From Alkalispirillum mobile (GTDB lineage: Bacteria > Pseudomonadota > Gammaproteobacteria > Nitrococcales > Halorhodospiraceae), in the NCBI RefSeq assembly GCF_003664325.1, contig NZ_RCDA01000001.1, forward strand, positions 992,001-1,056,000: a stretch of DNA of 64,000 bases, written 5' to 3'. The notes under the pieces are model-generated. The model was not told the DNA's origin. It was given only the letters and a program-made list of their open reading frames with translations, and made no database searches. Made by a program: the position numbers and the translations under genes. Below, piece by piece: positions 7,637-14,345 of the stretch (positions are counted from its first letter, which is position 1; every line of letters begins with the position of its first letter).

Positions 7637-8869
7637 TTACTGCAGCAGGTTGAGCACGTTATTGGGGATCTGGTTGGCCTGCGAGAGGACGGAGGTGCCG
7701 GCCTGCTGCAGGATCTGACCCCTGGTCAGTGCTGCGGTCTCAGAAGCAAAGTCTGCATCCATGATCCGGGACCGGGAGGCGCTGAGGTTTTCCGAGGTGA
7801 TGCTGAGGTTAGCCACGGTTGCCTCGAAACGGTTCTGAACTGCACCGAGGTCTGCCCGGATACCACTCACCTGCTCCAACGCCCCATCCACGACTGCAAT
7901 GGTTTCATTGGCTCCACCTCGTGTGGCGACGTCGATTTCGGTCAGGTTTTTATTGACCGCATCTTCCCCGTCTCCAAATAATTCAACGGTTGTGTCCTCG
8001 CCATCCGCTAGTGTGATTTCCCCGCCTTCAACGCTGAAGTCGGAATCAAACGCCCCCCTGACCACAACAGTGCTTTCACCCGCATCATTTGTAGAGACGG
8101 CCGCGCTCAGTCCCGCATTACGAACCGCCTGAACCTGATCCGCAGCGTCGTCACCTTCTCCCGCGAAGTTTGTGATAGCGCTATTGATTTCCCGCACCAA
8201 ATCCTCGAGTGAGGTAACCTCACCTAGTTCATCATCCCCCAGTTCGATGGGAATTGCGTCATCTCCCTCACCTAGGGCAATGGTAATTTCTCCCACAGAT
8301 TCGATGCCTTCCGCGATGTCATCCTGAGTCAACCCCTCCTCACCTTGAACCAGGGCTCGCCCCAATTCTGTGCTCCTCGCGTCGACACCAGAGACCGCGA
8401 TGGTCTGACCTTGGTTGGCCCCAACCTGGAAGAAGAGGTCCCGCAACGTCCCATCCAGGATATTCTGGTCGTTGAACTGCGTATCTCGCGCAATTCGACC
8501 GATCTCGTCAATCGCTTGCTGAACCTCCTGATCCAGTGCTTCACGATCCGACGCAGAGTTGGTGTCGTTCGCTGACTGAACCGCAAGTTCGCGGACTCTT
8601 TGTAGCAGGTTACCTGCCTCATCCAACGCGCCCTCTGCAGTCTGGGCGTAACTGATCCCGTCATTCGAGTTACGTGCCGCCTGGTCCAGCCCGTTGATCT
8701 GCGAAGTAAACCGCTCGCTGATCGCCAGCCCCGCCGCATCATCCTTCGCGCTGTTGATCCGCAGCCCCGAGCTCAGGCGCTCTAGGGAGATGTTCAACTG
8801 CCCCTGGCTGGCGTTTAGATTCCGCTGGGCGTTCAGTGAAGCAATGTTGGTGTTGATGACCTGTGCCAT
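7637..8869 (-). CDS. fliC: Flagellin B
   Basis: This second flagellin has 410 residues, starting MAQVINTNIASLNAQRN. Its D0/D1 ends are nearly the same as flagellin A (SLERLSSGLRINSAKDDAAG; QQAGTSVLSQANQIPNNVLN), while the central domain (about 165-315) is acidic but diverged. The frame opens three codons earlier at a GTG; the ATG at 8869 has GAGGGG at suitable spacing and is preferred. Unlike flagellin A, I can find no convincing sigma-28 -35 element upstream; only a GCCGAAAA resembling the -10 is visible near 8998-9005. A terminator follows. It may be the minor or differently regulated subunit. Confidence 0.95.
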   Translation of the reverse strand: MAQVINTNIASLNAQRNLNASQGQLNISLERLSSGLRINSAKDDAAGLAISERFTSQINGLDQAARNSNDGISYAQTAEGALDEAGNLLQRVRELAVQSANDTNSASDREALDQEVQQAIDEIGRIARDTQFNDQNILDGTLRDLFFQVGANQGQTIAVSGVDARSTELGRALVQGEEGLTQDDIAEGIESVGEITIALGEGDDAIPIELGDDELGEVTSLEDLVREINSAITNFAGEGDDAADQVQAVRNAGLSAAVSTNDAGESTVVVRGAFDSDFSVEGGEITLADGEDTTVELFGDGEDAVNKNLTEIDVATRGGANETIAVVDGALEQVSGIRADLGAVQNRFEATVANLSITSENLSASRSRIMDADFASETAALTRGQILQQAGTSVLSQANQIPNNVLNLLQ

Positions 8870-9313
8870 GACGTTCACCCCTCAAGCATTGTCTGCGGCT
8901 GTGCCGCTTGTTTTCGGGTTCTGGACTCGCCGGTGGCGGCCCGACCTCTGTGCACCCAGGCTAACGGCGCAGTGCGGGAGTGCTTGATTGGGGGTGGTTT
9001 TTCGGCAAAAAGCGGCAAGCAGAGACCACTTTGGCGGGAAAAGCGGCAAGGGGTTGCCTGTTTTCCCTGTTGGGGTGCCTGGCGCAATGCCAATTGGGAG
9101 CTTTCTGTGACTGGAGGCTGGGCCGGGCATGTGGATTGCTTCGCTTTGCTCGCAATGACTGGGGGTGGGCCGTGCTCTATTGGCTCCCCTCGGTGCGGCA
9201 ATCTGCCCTGCCACGCCACTCGAAACCTTGCGCCAGATCAGCGTCCTGTCCCCAACCTTCTGGCATACTCGGAAATGAATACTTTTATACAAACCTTGCG
9301 GGGAAGTGACCTG
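8870..9313. other. Divergent intergenic region between flagellin B and korA
   Basis: These 444 bases lie between two divergently read genes. They hold the leader of flagellin B, two direct copies of AAAAGCGGCAAG at 9008-9019 and 9039-9050 (31-base period), and a dispersed-repeat-like element at 9132-9159. Open frames across it have no coding likeness. No strong promoter for either gene could be read with confidence. Confidence 0.6.
9132..9159 (-). repeat. Dispersed repetitive element of the GTCATTGCGAG...GCAATCC type
   Basis: The minus strand reads GTCATTGCGAGCAAAGCGAA followed by GCAATCCA. This closely resembles a short intergenic repeat found in many unrelated bacterial genomes, whose chance translation yields strings such as HCEQSEAIH. 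Only one copy is in this window, so the repeat status rests on resemblance. Confidence 0.5.
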
Positions 9314-11053
9314 ATGCAAGCGAACTCTCTCTCCCTGGCGCTCATCGGTAGCGGTGGCACCGGGGTGATGACAGCGGGGCAGATCCTGCTGGATGCGGCG
9401 GCGCAGGCCGGGTGGTACGGGCTGATGACGCGCTCGTTCGGGCCGCAGATCCGCGGTGGCGAGGCGGCGGCCATTCTGCGGCTGGCGCACCACCCCATTC
9501 AGGGGCAGGACGACCACCTGGATCTGTTCCTGGCGCTGGACTGGGGGAACATCGAGCGCTTTGCCGCCGAGCTACCGCTGGCCGAGCATAGCACTGTCAT
9601 AGCCGACCCGGCGCAGGGCGACGTGCCCCAGGTGATCGCCCGCACCGGCGCCCGGCAGGCCATGGTGCCGCTCAAGGAGGTCACCAAGTCAGTAAAGGGC
9701 GGTCGCGCCAACATGGTGGCACTGGGCTTGGTGGCCGAGCTGATCGGCTTGCCACGCGCGGCGCTGATGCAAACCCTCAACAAGGTGCTGGGCCGCAAGG
9801 GCGAGGATGTGCTGCAGACCGCCGAGGCCTGCCTGCAGGCCGGCGCCGAGCAGGCCAAAGCGGTCGACACCTCGCTGGCCCTGGAGGCCAAACCCACCCC
9901 CGAGGGCGAGCAACCGGAGCGCTGGGCGCTCACCGGCAACGAGGCGGCGGGCCTGGGTGCGCTGCGCGGCGGGGTGCGCTTCAGCGCTGCCTATCCCATC
10001 ACCCCGTCCACCGACATCGTGGAGTGGCTGGCGCCCGAGTTGCCCAAGCTGGGCGGCTGCCTGGTGCAGGCCGAGGATGAACTCTCGGCCATCAATATGT
10101 GCCTGGGCGCCAGCTTCGGCGGCACGCCGTCGATCACCGCCACCTCCGGCCCCGGTCTGGCGTTGATGATCGAGACCCTGGGTCTGGCGGTGGCCTCGGA
10201 GACCCCGGTCGTGGTGGTGGACGTGATGCGCGGCGGCCCCTCCACCGGCATCCCCACCAAGTCGGAGCAGTCCGACCTGAACATCGCCCTGTACGGGCTG
10301 CACGGCGATGCCCCGCACCTGGTGGTCGCGCCCAACAGCATCACCGACTGCCTGGCCGCCACCCAGTGGAGCGTGCACCTGGCCGAGGCGCTGCAAACGC
10401 CGGCGCTGGTGCTCAGCGATCAGGCCATGGGTCAGGCCCGGGCCATAGTGGACAAGCCGATCCCGATGGACTGGAAGGCCGAGCGCCGCACCGCCGATAA
10501 GCCGGGCGAGGATTACCTGCGCTACCGCATCACCGACGACGGTGTCTCGCCCATGGCCATTCCGGGCACGGTGGGCGGGGTGTACACCGCTGACGGGCTG
10601 GAGCACGCCGAGCGCGGTACCCCCTCCAGCCAGGCGGACCACCACCAGGGCCAGCTGGACAAGCGCCTGCACAAGCTGACCGGCTACGATTACGGTGAGT
10701 ACTGGGCGGATATCGAGGGTGAAGGCGAACTGGCGGTGATCACCTGGGGCAGCAGCACCGGCCCGGTGCGCGAGGCGCTGGACCGGGCGCGGGCCGAGGG
10801 CATTACCGCCCGGCTGATCTCGGTGCGCCTGCTGTCGCCGGTGCAACCCGAGGCCATGGCCGAGGCGCTGCGCGGGGTCAGTCGGGCACTGGTGGTGGAA
10901 CAGACCCACGGCGGGCAGTTCCACCACTACCTGCGTGCCCACTACGACCTGCCGGCCACCGTGCAGGCCTTTCACCACCCCGGGCCGCTGGCCATCCGCC
11001 CGGGCGAAGTACTGGAACAACTGCGCCAACTGGCGCAACAGGAGGCGGCATGA
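9314..11053 (+). CDS. korA: 2-oxoacid:ferredoxin oxidoreductase, fused gamma-alpha subunit (KorA)
   Basis: With KorB this enzyme interconverts a 2-oxoacid such as 2-oxoglutarate and its acyl-CoA plus CO2 using ferredoxin. The 579-residue chain has an N-terminal gamma domain (about 1-190; LIGSGGTGVMTAGQILLDAA, FGPQIRGGEA) and an alpha domain (about 205-579; AYPITPSTDIVEWLAPEL, ATSGPGLALMIE, DVMRGGPSTGIPTKSEQSD). I chose the ATG at 9314 (GGGGAAG upstream) because the gamma domain begins at once; an in-frame ATG at 9275 is possible, and the frame stays open still further upstream without likeness. The stop overlaps the korB start as ATGA. Substrate preference cannot be fixed from sequence; 2-oxoglutarate is the usual case for this two-subunit form. 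Confidence 0.92.
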   Translation: MQANSLSLALIGSGGTGVMTAGQILLDAAAQAGWYGLMTRSFGPQIRGGEAAAILRLAHHPIQGQDDHLDLFLALDWGNIERFAAELPLAEHSTVIADPAQGDVPQVIARTGARQAMVPLKEVTKSVKGGRANMVALGLVAELIGLPRAALMQTLNKVLGRKGEDVLQTAEACLQAGAEQAKAVDTSLALEAKPTPEGEQPERWALTGNEAAGLGALRGGVRFSAAYPITPSTDIVEWLAPELPKLGGCLVQAEDELSAINMCLGASFGGTPSITATSGPGLALMIETLGLAVASETPVVVVDVMRGGPSTGIPTKSEQSDLNIALYGLHGDAPHLVVAPNSITDCLAATQWSVHLAEALQTPALVLSDQAMGQARAIVDKPIPMDWKAERRTADKPGEDYLRYRITDDGVSPMAIPGTVGGVYTADGLEHAERGTPSSQADHHQGQLDKRLHKLTGYDYGEYWADIEGEGELAVITWGSSTGPVREALDRARAEGITARLISVRLLSPVQPEAMAEALRGVSRALVVEQTHGGQFHHYLRAHYDLPATVQAFHHPGPLAIRPGEVLEQLRQLAQQEAA

Positions 11054-11979
11054 GCACCTGTGCAGACCAGATCAAGACCACGGAGCTGAAGGCGAAGGAC
11101 TACAAGTCCGACACCAAGCCGGTGTGGTGCCCGGGCTGCGGCGACTTCGGCGTGCTCAACGCCATCACCAAGGCGCTGGCGGCCCTGCAACTGCCCCGCG
11201 AGGATGTGGCGTTTGTCTCCGGCATCGGCTGCTCGTCGCGCATCCCGGCCTACTCTGCCGTCTACGGCTTTCACGGGGTGCACGGTCGCGCCCTGCCGGT
11301 GGCCAGCGGGCTGGCGGTGAGTCGCCCCGACCTGACGGTGCTGGCCGCCGGCGGTGACGGCGATGGCTTCTCCATCGGCGGCAACCACTTCATGCACGCC
11401 TGCCGGCGCAACGTGAACCTGACCTACCTGGTCATGGACAACGCGGTGTACGGCATGACCAAGGGCCAGGCCTCACCCACCACCGAGTCGGACTGGGCCG
11501 GCAGCAAGCTCACCCCGGAGGGCCCGGGGCTGGCGCAGTTCCAGCCGCTGGAGATCGCCCTGTCCGCCGGCGCGCCCTACATCGCCCGCTGCTTCTCCGG
11601 CGACCCCAACGGGCTGGCGCAGCGGCTCACCGAGGCACTGGCTTTTCCGGGCTTTGCCTTTATTCAGGTGCTGAGCCCCTGCGTCACCTACCGGCCGGAG
11701 CAGAAGGAGTACAAGAAGCTGGTCCACCCGGGCTTCGAGCCCACGGCGGACCGGCGCGAGGCCTTCATGCAGCTGATGGACGACGACGGTTTCACTACCG
11801 GCGTGCTGTACAAGGCGGACATCCCCGCCTACCAGCCGGACCGGGCCGAGCCCAGCGACCTGGACACCATCGCCCGGCAATTCCGGGTGGGCGAGCACGG
11901 GCCGAAGCCCGTCACCAACCCCTACTACCCCTGCTCCGAGGCAGGTTGCGCGGTGGACCCGCCAGTGCCGGAGGACTGA
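11050..11979 (+). CDS. korB: 2-oxoacid:ferredoxin oxidoreductase beta subunit (KorB)
   Basis: The beta subunit binds thiamine diphosphate and an Fe-S cluster. The 309-residue product has the CPGCG motif (Cys27 and Cys30), the SGIGCSSRIP loop, and the diphosphate-binding GGDGDGFSIGGNH followed by MDNAVYGMTKGQ. The start overlaps the korA stop by 4 bases, indicating translational coupling. The C-terminal 55 coding bases overlap the end of the convergent DUF1295 gene. In aerobes of this group the pair can substitute for or supplement 2-oxoglutarate dehydrogenase, or run reductively for CO2 fixation; the window does not decide. Confidence 0.93.
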   Translation: MSTCADQIKTTELKAKDYKSDTKPVWCPGCGDFGVLNAITKALAALQLPREDVAFVSGIGCSSRIPAYSAVYGFHGVHGRALPVASGLAVSRPDLTVLAAGGDGDGFSIGGNHFMHACRRNVNLTYLVMDNAVYGMTKGQASPTTESDWAGSKLTPEGPGLAQFQPLEIALSAGAPYIARCFSGDPNGLAQRLTEALAFPGFAFIQVLSPCVTYRPEQKEYKKLVHPGFEPTADRREAFMQLMDDDGFTTGVLYKADIPAYQPDRAEPSDLDTIARQFRVGEHGPKPVTNPYYPCSEAGCAVDPPVPED

Positions 11980-12767
11980 CCGGCGCCTTGCGACTTCGGC
12001 TTGCCCGGGATGAAGGCGTTGGTGCGCGCCATGTAGTCCCGGTAGCCCTCGCGGGTCTCCCGCAGCCGCTCGTCCAGCAGGGTGACGCCGGAGAAGCGCA
12101 GCAGCGCCCAGGTCATGATCAGCGGCGAGAAGATCGTCCACCAGCCGCCCGCCGCGGCGGCCATCAGCCAGATACCCCACCACACCAGGCACTCGCCGAA
12201 GTAGTTCGGGTGGCGGCTGTAGCGCCACAGCCCCCGCTGCATGACCTTGCCCGCGTTGCCCGGACGGCCGAGGAAACGGGCCAGCTGGAAGTCGGCAATG
12301 CTCTCGTAGACCACGCCGAACAGGGCCAGCAGGGCACCCAGCCAGAGCAGCACGCTACCCATCGGCGCCGGGTCGCGCAGGGCCACCAGCAGGGGCAGCG
12401 CCACCAGCCACATGATGACCCCTTGCAGCAGGAAGACGTTGCGCAGGCTCAGCCAGCGGAAGCTGTCGCCGTGGTAGTTGCGCATGGCGGCGTAGCGGGG
12501 GTCCTCCCCTTTCCCCCAGTTCCGCCAGATGATGTAGGTGGTGTAGCGCGCCCCCCAGACCATCAGCACCAGCAACGGCAGCCAGGCGCCGGCCGGCGCC
12601 CCGGCCTCCAGGTACCAGAACAGCCCCAGCATCATGAAACCGATGCCCCAGAAGCGGTCCACCAGGCTCACGTCATCGTGGCTGAGGGTGTCCAGCCAGA
12701 TGGCCAGCATCATCGCCAGAACGAGCGGCAGGCCCGCCAGGGCGGCACCCAGCGTGGTTTCGAACAT
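11925..12767 (-). CDS. DUF1295 / steroid 5-alpha-reductase-like membrane protein
   Basis: This integral membrane protein of 280 residues has about seven hydrophobic segments. It carries the C-terminal signature of the DUF1295/isoprenylcysteine methyltransferase-like fold (GLWRYSRHPNYFGECLVWWG, then ETREGYRDYMARTNAFIPG). Relatives are annotated as 3-oxo-5-alpha-steroid 4-dehydrogenase-like; the bacterial substrate is generally unknown. The ATG at 12767 is placed 6 bases after GAGGA; an ATG two codons earlier abuts that site and is less likely. It converges on korB with a 55-base coding overlap, so the last residues (Gly/Ser/Gln rich) are probably unconstrained. Confidence 0.85.
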   Translation of the reverse strand: MFETTLGAALAGLPLVLAMMLAIWLDTLSHDDVSLVDRFWGIGFMMLGLFWYLEAGAPAGAWLPLLVLMVWGARYTTYIIWRNWGKGEDPRYAAMRNYHGDSFRWLSLRNVFLLQGVIMWLVALPLLVALRDPAPMGSVLLWLGALLALFGVVYESIADFQLARFLGRPGNAGKVMQRGLWRYSRHPNYFGECLVWWGIWLMAAAAGGWWTIFSPLIMTWALLRFSGVTLLDERLRETREGYRDYMARTNAFIPGKPKSQGAGQSSGTGGSTAQPASEQG

Positions 12768-12908
12768 GGTCATTCCTCGTGCACGGGATTTTTATGGCAG
12801 CGCCCCGGGGTTCATTCGATACAGCGCACACCGGGGCCCTTATTGTCTTTGCCCTAATTCAAGCGCAAGAGTTCCGCCAAGGCCAGTATCCGGGCTAACA
12901 TCCGTCTC

Positions 12909-14288
12909 ATGGTTACTTCTTCCGCACCCCAGGCACCGCGCACCGTCTACACCGTCAGTCAGCTCAACCAGGAGGTCCGCAGCCTGCTGGAGACCGCCCT
13001 GCCCCCGCTCTGGGTGGAGGGCGAGATCAGCAACCTGGCGCGGCCCCGCTCCGGGCACATGTACTTCACCCTGAAGGACGGCAACGCCCAGGTGCGGTGT
13101 GCGATGTTCCGCAACCGCAATATGCTGCTGCGCTTCCGCCCCGAGGACGGCCAGCGGGTGCTGGTCCGGGCCCGCGCCGGGCTCTATCCCGCCCGCGGCG
13201 AGTTCCAGCTGGTGGTGGACCACATGGAGGAGGCCGGCGAGGGGGCGCTGCGCCGCGCCTTCGAGGCGCTGAAGGCGCAACTGGAGCAGGAGGGGTTGTT
13301 CGACCCCGCGCACAAGCAGGCCCTGCCCCCCTTCCCGCGCCGACTCGGGGTGGTCACCTCGCCCACCGGCGCGGCCATCCGCGACGTGCTGACGGTGCTC
13401 AAGCGCCGCTTCCCCGCCCTGCCGGTGCTGATCTACCCGGTGCCGGTACAGGGCGAGGGCGCCGGCCGGCAGATCGCCGACGCCATAGCCGAGGCGGACC
13501 GCCGGCGCGACGTGGACGTGCTGCTGGTGACCCGGGGTGGCGGCTCGCTGGAGGATCTGTGGGCCTTCAACGAGGAGGTGGTAGCCCGCGCCATTCACGC
13601 CTGCGGCCTCCCGGTGGTCAGCGCCGTGGGCCACGAGGTGGACGTGACCATCTCCGATCTCGTGGCGGACCAGCGCGCGCCCACCCCGTCGGCCGCCGCC
13701 GAACTGATCTCGCCGGACGGCCCCGCCCTGCTGCGCCAGGTTCAGGCGCTGGGTGACCGCCTGGCACAACTCAACGCCCAGCACCGCCGCCAGGCAGGTG
13801 AACGGCTGCACGCCCTGACCCGGCGACTGCAGGCGCGACACCCCGGGCAACTGCTGCGCGACCGCAGCCAACGGCTGGACGAGCTGGACCAGCGCCTTCG
13901 ACACGCCGTGCGCCAGCGCCTGAACCAGCCGGCGCAGCGGTTCGCCGACCTGCGCGGCCGGCTGCAACGGAGCGACCCGCGCCTGACCATCCGCCAGCGC
14001 GAGGAGCAGCGCCAGGCGCTGGCGCGCCGCCTGAGCGCGGCGGTGCAGCAGCACCTGGAGCGGGCCCGCCACCGCCTGGGCAGCATCGGGCGGGAGCTGA
14101 ATGCGGTCAGCCCGCTGGCCACCCTTTCCCGCGGCTACGCCATCGCCCGCCAGGGTGAAGACGGCCCGGTGATCCGCGATGTCACCCAGGTGGCCGCCGG
14201 CGACGCGGTGCGGGTGCGGGTCCACCAGGGCGCGATGGACTGCACTGTCACGCGGGTTTATTCCGGGGCGCAGAGCAAGGATAATTAA
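12909..14288 (+). CDS. xseA: Exodeoxyribonuclease VII large subunit
   Basis: XseA with XseB degrades single-stranded DNA in both directions and acts in repair. The 459-residue product has the N-terminal OB fold (LPPLWVEGEISNLARPRSGH, YFTLKDGNAQVRCAMFRN) and the catalytic exonuclease domain (RRLGVVTSPTGAAIRDVL, LLVTRGGGSLEDLWAFNEE, VVSAVGHEVDVTISDLVAD, RAPTPSAAAEL). A long arginine-rich coiled coil and the conserved end NPLATLSRGYAI (here SPLATLSRGYAI) follow. Length is normal. There is no clear ribosome site before the ATG. The next gene, a sensor protein, starts 57 bases downstream and may be co-transcribed. xseB is not in the window. Confidence 0.96.
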   Translation: MVTSSAPQAPRTVYTVSQLNQEVRSLLETALPPLWVEGEISNLARPRSGHMYFTLKDGNAQVRCAMFRNRNMLLRFRPEDGQRVLVRARAGLYPARGEFQLVVDHMEEAGEGALRRAFEALKAQLEQEGLFDPAHKQALPPFPRRLGVVTSPTGAAIRDVLTVLKRRFPALPVLIYPVPVQGEGAGRQIADAIAEADRRRDVDVLLVTRGGGSLEDLWAFNEEVVARAIHACGLPVVSAVGHEVDVTISDLVADQRAPTPSAAAELISPDGPALLRQVQALGDRLAQLNAQHRRQAGERLHALTRRLQARHPGQLLRDRSQRLDELDQRLRHAVRQRLNQPAQRFADLRGRLQRSDPRLTIRQREEQRQALARRLSAAVQQHLERARHRLGSIGRELNAVSPLATLSRGYAIARQGEDGPVIRDVTQVAAGDAVRVRVHQGAMDCTVTRVYSGAQSKDN

Positions 14289-14345
14289 CCCCACTGACCG
14301 CACCCCGATCTGCCCGCGACGGCGGCTCAAAGGATAAGGAGACCC

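Noticed and set aside
8933-9313. N-terminal extension of the korA frame
   Set aside because: The extension crosses the dispersed repeat and has no similarity; the gamma-subunit fold begins directly after the ATG at 9314.
12840-14330. A 496-residue frame opposite xseA and similar long frames opposite the sensor genes
   Set aside because: They mirror genes with complete catalytic motifs and show no ribosome sites or recognisable domains.
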